In this document: positions 32,500 through 41,511 of the stretch, piece by piece
Layout of the letters: every line of letters begins with the position of its first letter
How positions within the stretch are numbered: position 1 is the first letter of the stretch
Origin: Paramicrobacterium sp051513965
GTDB lineage: Bacteria; Actinomycetota; Actinomycetes; Actinomycetales; Microbacteriaceae
DNA length: 64,000 nt
Reading direction: 5' to 3'
Assembly (NCBI RefSeq): GCF_051513965.1
Contig: NZ_CP195847.1
Coordinates: 992,001 to 1,056,000, forward strand
The notes under the pieces: generated by a model
The model's database searches: none
Told to the model about the DNA's origin: nothing
The model's input: the letters and a program-made list of their open reading frames with translations, nothing else
Made by a program: the position numbers and the translations under genes

Positions 32500-33426
32500 G
32501 TGCTCAGATACATCCTGCTCAGACTTCTGCAGGCCGTTCCCGTCTTCTTCGGTACGACCTTCCTCATCTACTTCATGGTCTTCGCCATGCCGGGCGACCC
32601 CATCCTGGCGATGTTCGGAGACAAGACTCCGAACCCAGCAGTGCTTGAGGCGCTGCGTCAGCAGTACAACCTGGACAAGCCTTTCATCGTCCAGTACCTC
32701 CTCTACATCGCCGACATCTTCCAGGGAAACTTCGGTATCAGCTACTCCGGACGCGATGTCTCGGCGATCCTCGTCAACACCTTCCCGGTGACGTTCAAGC
32801 TCGCCGTCATGGCCGTCGCCCTCGAGCTGATCCTTTCGATCACGATCGGTCTTTTCAGCGGCATCCGCAAGGGCAAGTTCTTCGACCACTCGATGCTTGT
32901 TCTCAGCCTCGTGCTCATGTCGCTGCCGATCTTCGTCATCGCATTCCTGGCTCAGTTCTTCGTTGCCATCCAATGGGGCTGGGCCAGCCCGACCGTCGGT
33001 GCCAACACCGCGTGGTGGAACATGCTTCTTCCCGCCGTCGTCCTCGCGCTGAGTCTGTACGCGACGAGCATGCGTCTCATGCGCGGTTCGACCGTCGAGA
33101 CCCTCGGCAACGATTTCGTTCGCACCGCATATTCGAAGGGACTCAGTCGTCGACGTGTGATCCCCGTACATGTGCTGCGGAACTCCCTGATCCCCGTCGT
33201 CACGAACTCCGCGACGAACTTCGGAATTCTCATCGTCGGTGCGACCGTGACCGAGGGAATCTTCAACATTCCAGGAGTCGGCAACACGCTTTTCCAGGCG
33301 ATCGTGCGCGGCGAACGCCCGACCGTCGTGTCATTCGTCACCGTCATGGTGATCTTCTACGTTCTCCTGAACATTCTCGTAGACCTGCTCTACGCCGTGC
33401 TCGACCCCAGGATCCGTTATGCCTAA
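32500..33426 (+). CDS. oppB: oligopeptide ABC transporter permease (OppB type)
   Basis: A 308-residue inner-membrane permease with six predicted hydrophobic segments. It begins MLRYILLRLLQAVPVFFGTTFLIYFM (read as MLRYILLRLLQAVPVFFG) and ends LLYAVLDPRIRYA, as OppB/DppB do. The coupling-helix region RTAYSKGLSRRRVIPVHVLRNSL (core TAYSKGLSRRRVIP) contacts the ATPase. It overlaps oppC by 8 bp. Confidence 0.93.
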   Translation: MLRYILLRLLQAVPVFFGTTFLIYFMVFAMPGDPILAMFGDKTPNPAVLEALRQQYNLDKPFIVQYLLYIADIFQGNFGISYSGRDVSAILVNTFPVTFKLAVMAVALELILSITIGLFSGIRKGKFFDHSMLVLSLVLMSLPIFVIAFLAQFFVAIQWGWASPTVGANTAWWNMLLPAVVLALSLYATSMRLMRGSTVETLGNDFVRTAYSKGLSRRRVIPVHVLRNSLIPVVTNSATNFGILIVGATVTEGIFNIPGVGNTLFQAIVRGERPTVVSFVTVMVIFYVLLNILVDLLYAVLDPRIRYA

Positions 33427-34357
33427 GCACATTCCTCACTACGTCGCACCGGTCGACGAAACTCCGGTGGCGGAGATCGACTCCGTCTCGCTTTCAGAGA
33501 AGCCAAGCAACATCTGGCGCGACGCGTGGCGTTCCATCAGACGTCGTCCGCTCTTCTACATCTCGGCCGTCATCGCGCTCGTCTTCATCGCGATGGCACT
33601 CTTTCCCACGCTGTTCACACAGGTGTCGCCGACGCAGGGTTGCACGCTGAAATACAGCAATGCTGGGCCGCAGGGAGACCACATCTTAGGATTCACACGC
33701 CAGGGTTGTGACATCTGGGCTCGCATCGTCTGGGGTGCTCAGACTTCACTTGTCGTCGGTATCGTCTCCACGCTGCTCGGAAGCTTCCTCGGCGTCCTGT
33801 TCGGTGTCTTCGCCGGATACTACGGCGGTTGGCTCGACTCGTTCCTCTCGCGGGTCGGCGACATCTTCTTCTCGATTCCCTACATCCTCGCGGCCGTCGT
33901 CGTGATGTCCGTGTTCTCCGAGTACCGCAACGTCTGGACCATCTCGCTTGCGATCGGTGGGTTCGCGTGGGCATCCGTTGCGCGCATTCTGCGCTCCGAG
34001 GTGCTCAGAGTGAAGCAGCAGGACTACGTCTCCGCCTCGATCTCGCTCGGACGCTCCCGGTTCAGCACCATGATGAGTCACGTTCTTCCGAACTCGCTCA
34101 CGCCGGTCATCGTCGTGACGACGCTCAACCTCGGCCTCGCCATGGTGGCGGAAGCTACTCTGTCGTTCCTCGGCGTCGGCATGGATTCTTCGGTCATGTC
34201 CTGGGGCAACGACATCAGTGACGCTCAGACGACGCTGCGCACCGCGCCGATGGCGCTCATCTACCCCTCGATTGCACTCACCGTCGCCGTTCTCACCTTC
34301 ATCATGCTCGGTGAGGTTCTGCGCGATGCCCTCGACCCGAAAGCGAGAACGCGATGA
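33419..34357 (+). CDS. oppC: oligopeptide ABC transporter permease (OppC type)
   Basis: A 312-residue permease with the characteristic OppC N-terminal cytoplasmic segment (SNIWRDAWRSIRRRPLFYI), a periplasmic loop between the first two helices that includes two cysteines (STGCTLK-like QGCTLKYS and QGCDIWARI), and the coupling region KQQDYVSASISLGRS. It ends ALDPKARTR. It overlaps oppB by 8 bp and the ATPase gene by 4 bp, so it is tightly coupled. Confidence 0.93.
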   Translation: MPKHIPHYVAPVDETPVAEIDSVSLSEKPSNIWRDAWRSIRRRPLFYISAVIALVFIAMALFPTLFTQVSPTQGCTLKYSNAGPQGDHILGFTRQGCDIWARIVWGAQTSLVVGIVSTLLGSFLGVLFGVFAGYYGGWLDSFLSRVGDIFFSIPYILAAVVVMSVFSEYRNVWTISLAIGGFAWASVARILRSEVLRVKQQDYVSASISLGRSRFSTMMSHVLPNSLTPVIVVTTLNLGLAMVAEATLSFLGVGMDSSVMSWGNDISDAQTTLRTAPMALIYPSIALTVAVLTFIMLGEVLRDALDPKARTR

Positions 34358-36069
34358 ACGACGTCACCCCACTTCTCAGCGTTCGCAATCTGACGATCGG
34401 ATTCTCGACTCAGAGCGGATTCGCCGAGGCGCTCCACGGCGTCTCCTTCGACATCATGCCGGGGGAGACCGTCGCGATCGTCGGAGAGTCGGGCTCCGGC
34501 AAATCCACGACCGCGCATGGAATCATCAACCTGCTGCCCGAAAACGGCCGCATTACCGGGGGAGAGGTCCTCTTCGACGGGCGCGATCTCTCGAAGCTCT
34601 CGGAGCGCCAGATCGAAGGTGTCCGGGGCCGCGAGATCGGTTTCGTGCCGCAGGACCCGATGTCCAACCTCAACCCAGTCTGGTCCGTTGGCTTTCAGGT
34701 GAAAGAGGCTATCCGCGCGAACGGAGTCGCCACGTCGAAGCGCGACGTGGAGAAGCACGCGATCGAGGTGCTCAAGCAGGCCGGGCTCGACGACGCTGAG
34801 CGGCGTCTGAAGCAGTTCCCGCATCAGTTCTCCGGGGGCATGCGCCAGCGTGTGCTGATCGGCATCGGCCTCTCCGCGAGCCCGCAGCTTCTCATCGCAG
34901 ATGAGCCGACCTCCGCGTTGGACGTGACCGTCCAGCGTGTCATTCTCGATAACCTCGCCGAGCTGACGATGCAGAACAACACTGCCGTGCTGTTCATCAC
35001 GCACGATCTCGGTCTCGCCGCTGAGCGCGCCGAGAAGCTCATCGTGATGTACAAGGGCAACATCGTCGAGTCCGGTGACAGCCGCGAGATTCTGCAGAAT
35101 CCGCAGCATCCGTACACCAAGCGACTCGTCGCGGCTGCTCCGAGTCTCGCCTCGAAGCGCATTCAAGCAGCAGCTGAACACAAAGCTGTCGACGACATCG
35201 GCGGGGAGTACGACCTTGCTCAGGCCGCCGAGGAGCGGGCAGAAGACGTCCAGGAGGCCGCTCCGGCCTCGCGCCCCACGGCAATTGAGGTCACCGACCT
35301 CACGAAGGTGTTCAAGATCCGACGCGGCAATTTCCGTTCGGAAGACTTCACCGCGGTCGACAAGGTGAGTTTCTCGGTCGTCAAAGGCACCACGACGGCG
35401 CTTGTGGGGGAGTCTGGGTCGGGGAAGTCGACCATCGCGAAGATGGCGCTCGGCCTTGAGACGATCACGAGCGGTCGGATCGCGATCGAGGGCGAGGATC
35501 TCGGATCGATGAAACGATCGGGGCTTATGCACCTGCGACGCCGGATGCAGCCGGTATTCCAAGATCCATATGGCTCGCTCGACCCGATGCGCAACATCGG
35601 TGACATCATCGGGGAACCGCTGCGCATCCACAAGGTGGGCTCCACGACCGAGCGGCGGGCGCGCGTGCGCGAACTCCTCGATCAGGTCGCGCTGCCGCAG
35701 CAGCTCATCAGCCGCTATCCGAACGAGCTCTCGGGCGGCCAGCGTCAGCGCATCGCGATCGCGCGCGCACTTGCTCTGAAGCCCGACATCGTCGTTCTCG
35801 ACGAGGCAGTATCAGCACTTGACGTGCTCGTTCAGGCGCAGATTCTGCAGCTTCTCGCCGAGCTCCAGTCTGAGCTTGAGCTGACGTACCTCTTCATCAC
35901 ACACGACCTCGCCGTCGTCCGCGTCATCGCAGACAACGTGGTGGTCATGCAGAAGGGGCGCGTGGTCGAGACTGGCACGACGGACGACGTGTTCGGCAAC
36001 CCGCGCGAGGCATACACGCAGAACCTGCTGGACGCGATTCCCGGAGCGAACATTCCTCTCGGGGTGTAG
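34354..36069 (+). CDS. fused oligopeptide ABC transporter ATPase (OppD-OppF)
   Basis: A 571-residue double ATPase. The first domain shows Walker A GESGSGKST, signature FSGGMRQRV and Walker B LLIADEPTSALD; the second, from about residue 310, shows GESGSGKSTIAK, LSGGQRQRI and IVVLDEAVSALD. The second Walker B has Glu-Ala rather than Glu-Pro. It energises OppB-OppC. Unlike the ATPase at 38533-40593, it lacks the Cys-rich oligopeptide-specific C-terminal patches. The first half ends in an Ala/Glu-rich linker (QAAEERAEDVQEAAPA). Confidence 0.92.
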   Translation: MNDVTPLLSVRNLTIGFSTQSGFAEALHGVSFDIMPGETVAIVGESGSGKSTTAHGIINLLPENGRITGGEVLFDGRDLSKLSERQIEGVRGREIGFVPQDPMSNLNPVWSVGFQVKEAIRANGVATSKRDVEKHAIEVLKQAGLDDAERRLKQFPHQFSGGMRQRVLIGIGLSASPQLLIADEPTSALDVTVQRVILDNLAELTMQNNTAVLFITHDLGLAAERAEKLIVMYKGNIVESGDSREILQNPQHPYTKRLVAAAPSLASKRIQAAAEHKAVDDIGGEYDLAQAAEERAEDVQEAAPASRPTAIEVTDLTKVFKIRRGNFRSEDFTAVDKVSFSVVKGTTTALVGESGSGKSTIAKMALGLETITSGRIAIEGEDLGSMKRSGLMHLRRRMQPVFQDPYGSLDPMRNIGDIIGEPLRIHKVGSTTERRARVRELLDQVALPQQLISRYPNELSGGQRQRIAIARALALKPDIVVLDEAVSALDVLVQAQILQLLAELQSELELTYLFITHDLAVVRVIADNVVVMQKGRVVETGTTDDVFGNPREAYTQNLLDAIPGANIPLGV

Positions 36070-36077
36070 CCACCGAA

Positions 36078-36596
36078 TCACAGCATGAGGGATGCCGCGA
36101 TCGCGGCGATCCACACGGCCCCGACGAGGGCGAGCGGCACCAGGTTGTACCGATGCGCCGTCACCGCGTCGGGGTCTGCGCGTCCCTCCCAGTCGCGGCG
36201 CACGGCTTCGATCTCGTCGCCGAGGTCGAAGGACTGCGCGAGCCTGCTGCCTGATGGGCGGTGAGGCATCGAGAAGAGCGTGATCTTCCTGCCGTCAGTT
36301 GTGCGCACGAGCAGCAGACGACGGGTCTGCACGCTGTCGACGCGCACCCACGGGATGCTCCAGGTGCCGATCGGGCCGACGCACGTGAGCCCCATGCGGT
36401 CCGCCGTGAGCTTGGGCAGCACCAGCAGGAGCGCGAGTGCTCCTGTGACCGCCAACGACCACAGGAGCGTGATGAGAGCGATGCCCCAGAAACCGCGAAC
36501 CGCTGCATCGATCGTCAGGAAGGCGGCGAGAGCGGCGACGATGACAACCATGACGATGTTGAACGATGAGCGATAGGTGATGGAGCGCTGGGCCAT
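36078..36596 (-). CDS. membrane protein with PH-like domain
   Basis: A 172-residue protein with two N-terminal hydrophobic segments (VMVVIVAALAAFLTIDAAV and LLWSLAVTGALALLLVL), a central bacterial-PH-like module (MGLTCVGPIGTWSIPWVRVDSVQ then RKITLFSMPH) and a third hydrophobic segment at the C terminus. This layout is common in actinobacteria, often next to cell-envelope genes, and the function is unknown. It converges with the OppDF gene, 8 bp apart. Confidence 0.75.
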   Translation of the reverse strand: MAQRSITYRSSFNIVMVVIVAALAAFLTIDAAVRGFWGIALITLLWSLAVTGALALLLVLPKLTADRMGLTCVGPIGTWSIPWVRVDSVQTRRLLLVRTTDGRKITLFSMPHRPSGSRLAQSFDLGDEIEAVRRDWEGRADPDAVTAHRYNLVPLALVGAVWIAAIAASLML

Positions 36597-36662
36597 CTTC
36601 TCATCGTATCGGGGGAGTTCTTCAGGTCGCTGAGAGCAGAACCGCGGCCTTGGACGAACGAC

Positions 36663-36695
36663 GGCGGGGCCGGTGGAAAAACCACCGGCCCCGCC
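36663..36695. terminator. terminator after oligopeptide binding protein 2
   Basis: GGCGGGGCCGGTGG (36663-36676), loop of five A, CCACCGGCCCCGCC (36682-36695): a perfect 14-bp stem, 16 bp after the stop of the minus-strand binding-protein gene. There is no T-tract. Confidence 0.85.
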
Positions 36696-36710
36696 TGTTC
36701 GTAAAGGTGC

Positions 36711-38423
36711 TTACTTCTCCCAGCCGACGTTCTCAACGGGCGTGACGCCGAAGAGGTCGAGGCCCACGTAGGGCTCAGGGGTGAGGTTAGCGAGGCCCTT
36801 CTTGGCCGCGGAGATCGAAGGACCGTTGTACAGAGGCATGATTCCCCATGTCTTCGACATGATCTCAGCCTCCATCTTCATGGCCTTCTTCGTCTGCTCC
36901 TCGGAGTCCGTGATCGACTCGAGGTCGTCGTGGATCATCTTGTCGATCTCTTCGGTGCCGGTGCCCGAGAGGTTCAGACCGCTGTCGGAGCAGTACATCT
37001 GGCAGAACCAGGCTGCACCGAAGGGGTCAGACGAGGTGAAGCGAAGCGACACGATGTCCCAGTTCTTCGACGTGTAGTCCGTCGAGAAGTCCTGGGGCGA
37101 ACGGGTGTCGATCTTCACCTCGATGCCGACCTTCTTCTCCTGCTGCTGCAGGGCCTTGGCAAGCGCCTCCTGCGTGGGGTCGTCGCTGAAGATCGGGTAC
37201 GTCACGGTGAACGTCTCGCCGTCCTTCTCACGGATGCCCTCGTCGTTCAGCTTCCAGCCGGCCTCATCGAGAAGCTTGTTGGCCTCGTCGACGTTGAACT
37301 CCCAGCCAGCTTCCTTGAGCGAGTTGGAGTAGTTCGGCTGGAACGAGTAGAGAATGAAGGAGCCTGCAGGGTCCTCGGTGTAGTCAAGTCCGTTCCAGGC
37401 GATCTTCTTCTGCTGCTCGACGTCGATGGCCATGAAGAAGGCCTTACGAGCGTCGACGTCTTCGAACTGAGGCTTCGACGAGTCAACTTCGATCAGCGTG
37501 TTCGCGGTCTGCTGAGCGCGGTAGATCTCGATGCCGTCCATGTCGGAGACCTGAGCCAGGCGGTCCTTGGTGCCAACGCCGACCATGTCGAGCTCGCCGT
37601 TCTTGAAGGCGTTGATGGAAGCCGAGGCATCCATGCCCTTGAACGTCACCTTGTCGAGGAGCGGCTTGTCGCCCCACCAGTTGTCATTCGGAACGAAGGT
37701 GACCTTCTGGCCCTTCGGGTCGAACTCGTCGATTGTGTACGGGCCCGCGCCCCACTCAGCGTGCGGCTCGTTGATGTAACCCTCGTTGAAGATCTCCGGC
37801 GTGTTCACGTGCGGGTTGAGGATGCCGCCGGTGAACGGCATCTGAGGCCAGGCGAACTTTCCGTCGAACGTCACGACGACGTCCTTGTCGGTCTCGCCCT
37901 TCTCGACGGACTTGATCTCCTTGTATCCGTCCGTGGCGTTGGGCTGATAGCCCTCGTCGTACGAACGGTTGGCCTTCCACGTGGTTTCGAACGCGGTCCA
38001 GTCGATCGGAGAACCGTCGTTCCAAACGGCCTTCTCATTGATCGTTCCGTGGATCACCGTGTTCTCGCCCTCGTCGTCGATCTCCCACGACTCGAGGTAG
38101 TTCGGGTTGGGCTTGACGGTTCCATCAGGGTCCATCAGGAAGAGCTGAGGCGTGTACCACGCGGCAAGGCGTGCGGTGTCAGCGCTGCCGTCTCCGTGGA
38201 ACGCGTTCATCTGCGGCGTGATCTCGTTGATCCCGAACCGCACCTCGCCGCCCTGCTTCAGATTCTCTCGGGGCTGCGGATTGTAGTCCGCCTGCTGGAC
38301 CTCGGTCGAGCCCTTTTCTTTGTTGGCGCTTCCGCCATCGTCGCCCGACGCACAGCCGCTCATGACGAGTGCGAGGGCTCCACTGATGGCGACGATGCCC
38401 ATCAGCTTCTGGTGCCTTTTCAT
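36711..38423 (-). CDS. family-5 solute-binding lipoprotein of oligopeptide transporter 2
   Basis: A 570-residue lipoprotein: MKRHQKLMGIVAISGALALV with lipobox MSGC (Cys24). Mature-domain motifs include GEVRFGINEITPQMNAF, HGTINEKAVWNDGSPIDWTAF, GPYTIDEFDPKGQKV and the aromatic-rich YSFQPNYSN. It is the last gene of oppB-oppC-oppDF-oppA on the minus strand. ATG 38423 has AAAGGAGTACC upstream, and 109 bp separate it from the ATPase gene, so it may have its own promoter. Confidence 0.92.
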   Translation of the reverse strand: MKRHQKLMGIVAISGALALVMSGCASGDDGGSANKEKGSTEVQQADYNPQPRENLKQGGEVRFGINEITPQMNAFHGDGSADTARLAAWYTPQLFLMDPDGTVKPNPNYLESWEIDDEGENTVIHGTINEKAVWNDGSPIDWTAFETTWKANRSYDEGYQPNATDGYKEIKSVEKGETDKDVVVTFDGKFAWPQMPFTGGILNPHVNTPEIFNEGYINEPHAEWGAGPYTIDEFDPKGQKVTFVPNDNWWGDKPLLDKVTFKGMDASASINAFKNGELDMVGVGTKDRLAQVSDMDGIEIYRAQQTANTLIEVDSSKPQFEDVDARKAFFMAIDVEQQKKIAWNGLDYTEDPAGSFILYSFQPNYSNSLKEAGWEFNVDEANKLLDEAGWKLNDEGIREKDGETFTVTYPIFSDDPTQEALAKALQQQEKKVGIEVKIDTRSPQDFSTDYTSKNWDIVSLRFTSSDPFGAAWFCQMYCSDSGLNLSGTGTEEIDKMIHDDLESITDSEEQTKKAMKMEAEIMSKTWGIMPLYNGPSISAAKKGLANLTPEPYVGLDLFGVTPVENVGWEK

Positions 38424-38532
38424 GGTACTCCTTTGTTGCCTTTCGGCTCTTTCAGGGATGACGGCAGAATAACCCCGGTTAATGACCTTTCACAGGAATT
38501 CCGCCGACGTGCGTCAAACTGTTCTGCAACCG

Positions 38533-40593
38533 TTATCGGAAGTGGCACGCGTTGACGTGCGTGCCCTCCTCGCCAGTGAGCGGAGGAACTTCCGTCTCAC
38601 AGCGCAGCTTCCCCTCGGGGGTGAGCGTCTGATAGAGCGGGCAGCGTGAGACGAACGCGCAGCCCTGTCGCTCCTCGGTCGGGCTGGGCAGGTCGCCCTT
38701 GAGGACGATCCGCTCTCGCGTGCGCTCGATGTCCGGATCCGGAATGGGAATCGCCGAGAGCAGTGCCTGCGTGTAGGGGTGCTGAGGGTTGTCGAAGACC
38801 GCGTCAACATCACCGTGCTCCACGAACGAGCCGAGATACATGACGGCGACGCGGTCCGCGATGTGGCGGACGACGGAGAGATCGTGCGCCACGAACAGAT
38901 AGGAGAGCCCGAGCTTGACCTTGAGCTCGTCCAGCAGGTTGATGACCCCTGCCTGGATGGAGACGTCAAGCGCCGACACGGGCTCGTCGAGAACCACGAT
39001 CTTGGGGTTGGTCGCGAGTGCTCGGGCGATTCCGATGCGCTGGCGCTGACCGCCGGAGAACGCGGAGGGGAAGCGGCTGCTGTGCGTTGGGTCGAGGCCG
39101 ACGAGGTCCATCAGCTCGTCAACGCGCGCATCCGTCTCCTGACGTGATGTCCCGATCGCACGGAGAGGCTCCGCGATGACGTCGGCGACGGTCATGCGCG
39201 GGTCGAGCGCACCCATTGGATCCTGGAAGACGATCTGGATATCACGGCGAATCTTGCGCTCCGCGCGGGCGCCGCGGATCTCGGAGACTTTGGTGTCGCC
39301 GATCGTGATCTCACCGTCGGTCTGCGACACGAGGTCCATGATCTGCAGGAGCGTCGTGGTCTTACCGCATCCCGATTCACCCACGATGGCCATCGTCTCG
39401 CCCTCGCGGATGTCGAAGGAGATATTGCGCACCGCGTGGACATCGCCGACGCGACGCTTCAGGAAGGCCCCCTTGAGCAGTGGGAAGGTCTTCGACATGT
39501 TCTGCACGTCGAGAGTGGTCGTGCGCTCCTCGCGTGGAATCCGCTCGAGGTTGCTCGTGTGCGCCGGCGGCACGGGGTAGACGGGCTCACCGTCGATTTT
39601 CGCGTCATCGGTGATGTTGTCCGCGCGGATGCACGCCACACGGTGCTCTCCGCCGGTTCCCGTGTCGATCTGCCGCAGTTCGGGCTCTCCCTTGAGGCAG
39701 GCTTCCACTGCGATGGGGCAACGCGGTGCGAACGGGCAGGCGTCGGGCAGGTTGACCAGGAGCGGCGGGTTTCCCTTGATCGGAACCAGGGGCTCCTTCT
39801 CGGCCTTGTCCACGCGCGGAATAGCGCCGAGGAGGCCGATCGAGTACGGCATCCGTGTCTTGTGGAAGAGCTCGCCGACCGGTGCCTGCTCGACGGGCTT
39901 GCCCGCGTACATCACCAGCACATCGTCGGCGGTCTTCGCGACGACGCCCATGTCGTGCGTGATCATGACGACAGCGGCGCCGGTCTCACGCTGAGCGGTC
40001 CCGATGAGGTCGAGGATCTGCGCTTGGATCGTGACGTCGAGGGCGGTCGTCGGCTCGTCGGCGATGATGAGCTTCGGCTTGTTCGCCATCGCGATCGCGA
40101 TGACGACGCGCTGACGCATTCCGCCGGAGAACTCATGCGGGAACGACCGCATGCGGCGCTCGGGCGAGGGGATGCCCACGAGCTGGAGCAGCTCGATGCC
40201 GCGCTGCCACGCGTCGCGCTTCGACATCCGGCGGTGGGTCGTGAGGGCCTCCACCAGCTGGTCTCCGATGGTGAAGACCGGGGTGAGTGAGGTCAGGGGA
40301 TCCTGGAAGATCATCGCGAGGCCGTTGCCGCGGATCGCCGACATCTGCTTGTCGTTCTTGCCGATGAGCTCCTGGCCGTCGAACATGATCGACCCGGTGA
40401 CCTTCGCGTTCTCGTCGAGAAGGCCCATGATCGCGAGCGACGTGACGGACTTGCCCGAGCCGGACTCGCCGACGATGCCGAGTGTGCGCCCCGGTTCGAG
40501 GTCGAAGCTGACGCCGCGGACGGCGTCGACTGTTCCGGCCTCCGAGGCGAAGCTGACGCGGAGGTCGCGAACGGAGAGAAGTGCGTCGGTCAT
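38533..40593 (-). CDS. fused oligopeptide ABC transporter ATPase with cysteine clusters
   Basis: A 686-residue double ATPase. The N-terminal half has GESGSGKSV, FSGGMRQRV and LIIADEPTTALD; the C-terminal half has GESGCGKTT, FSGGQRQRI and IVVLDEPVSALD. Each half is followed by an oligopeptide/dipeptide C-terminal extension with spaced cysteines: ACPFAPRCPIAVEAC and later VAC, then GCAFVSRCPLY and RCETE with a final NAC. In related DppD-type ATPases such cysteines hold an iron-sulfur cluster. I chose ATG 40593 inside the stop of the upstream oppC (ATGA); the open frame upstream runs through that gene and is not coding. Confidence 0.92.
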   Translation of the reverse strand: MTDALLSVRDLRVSFASEAGTVDAVRGVSFDLEPGRTLGIVGESGSGKSVTSLAIMGLLDENAKVTGSIMFDGQELIGKNDKQMSAIRGNGLAMIFQDPLTSLTPVFTIGDQLVEALTTHRRMSKRDAWQRGIELLQLVGIPSPERRMRSFPHEFSGGMRQRVVIAIAMANKPKLIIADEPTTALDVTIQAQILDLIGTAQRETGAAVVMITHDMGVVAKTADDVLVMYAGKPVEQAPVGELFHKTRMPYSIGLLGAIPRVDKAEKEPLVPIKGNPPLLVNLPDACPFAPRCPIAVEACLKGEPELRQIDTGTGGEHRVACIRADNITDDAKIDGEPVYPVPPAHTSNLERIPREERTTTLDVQNMSKTFPLLKGAFLKRRVGDVHAVRNISFDIREGETMAIVGESGCGKTTTLLQIMDLVSQTDGEITIGDTKVSEIRGARAERKIRRDIQIVFQDPMGALDPRMTVADVIAEPLRAIGTSRQETDARVDELMDLVGLDPTHSSRFPSAFSGGQRQRIGIARALATNPKIVVLDEPVSALDVSIQAGVINLLDELKVKLGLSYLFVAHDLSVVRHIADRVAVMYLGSFVEHGDVDAVFDNPQHPYTQALLSAIPIPDPDIERTRERIVLKGDLPSPTEERQGCAFVSRCPLYQTLTPEGKLRCETEVPPLTGEEGTHVNACHFR

Positions 40594-41510
40594 GCCTGGC
40601 CTCCTGCCGCAGACGTGGGATCGAGAGCGTCGCGCAGGCCGTCGGCCACGAGCGCCATCGAGACGGTCAGGAGCGTCAGCGCTCCCGCCGGGAAGTAGAA
40701 CAGCCACGGCGCGCTCGTGATCGTGTTCGCACCGTTTCCGATGAGCGAGCCGAGTGAGACGTCGGGGATCTTGACACCGAAGCCGAGGAACGAGAGGCCC
40801 GTCTCGGCCATGACCGCAGCGACGACGCCGAGCGTGAAGTTGATCACGAGGAGCGAGCCGATGTTCGGAAGCATGTGTCGAACCACGATCTTCATGCCGG
40901 AGACGCCCATGTAGCGCGCGGCGTTCACATAGTCGCTCTCGCGGAGGGGCAGCGCCATCGTCCAGATCACACGGGCGGGGAAGAACCACCCGACGAAGAT
41001 CAGGATGAGGGAGATGATCCTCCAGTCGCCACCCGCGTCGTTCGAGACGAGCGCGAGCACGAGGAAGGTCGGGACGACCATGAGGAAGTGGATGATCGCG
41101 AGGATGACTCGCTCGGTGAAGCCGCGGAAGTACGCGGCCGCTGTGCCGACGATGGCGGAGATCACCGTGGTGCCGACCGAGACCGAGACAGCGATCATCA
41201 GTGAGCGCTGCAGTCCGACGGCGACCTGCGCGAAGGTGTCGTTGCCCGCGCTGGTCGTTCCGAACCAGTGCTCGGCGGAGGGGCCGGTGCTGAGGTTGAG
41301 GAAGTCGAGTTCGATGTGGTCGTACTTCGCGATGAACGGCGCGATGATCGCGAACAGCACCATCAGAATGAAGATGATGATGCCGGCGACCGCGGGCTTG
41401 TTCCGCATGAAGCGGCGCGTGTAGAGCTGCCACAGCGACATCCGCTTGCGCGGGAGTCGAGCGGCCGTGGTCTCCGGGCCGACCGGGGGTTGGATCTGAT
41501 CGAGGGACAT
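40590..41510 (-). CDS. oligopeptide ABC transporter permease (OppC type), transporter 2
   Basis: A 306-residue permease with six hydrophobic segments, beginning with a Pro/Thr-rich cytoplasmic tail then SLWQLYTRRFMRNKPAVAG. The coupling region is YVNAARYMGVSGMKIVVRHMLPN and the end is GLRDALDPTSAAGG. It overlaps the downstream ATPase by 4 bp and starts 1 nt after oppB. Confidence 0.93.
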   Translation of the reverse strand: MSLDQIQPPVGPETTAARLPRKRMSLWQLYTRRFMRNKPAVAGIIIFILMVLFAIIAPFIAKYDHIELDFLNLSTGPSAEHWFGTTSAGNDTFAQVAVGLQRSLMIAVSVSVGTTVISAIVGTAAAYFRGFTERVILAIIHFLMVVPTFLVLALVSNDAGGDWRIISLILIFVGWFFPARVIWTMALPLRESDYVNAARYMGVSGMKIVVRHMLPNIGSLLVINFTLGVVAAVMAETGLSFLGFGVKIPDVSLGSLIGNGANTITSAPWLFYFPAGALTLLTVSMALVADGLRDALDPTSAAGGQA

Positions 41511-41511
41511 G

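Noticed and set aside
30825..32567. Long antisense open frame opposite oligopeptide binding protein 1
   Set aside because: The plus strand has a signal peptide, lipobox and family-5 motifs; the antisense frame is not protein-like.
40594..41433. Upstream extension of the fused ATPase frame
   Set aside because: The extra 280 residues run through the oppC permease in another frame and are Arg/His-rich nonsense; the ATGA overlap at 40593 is the better start.
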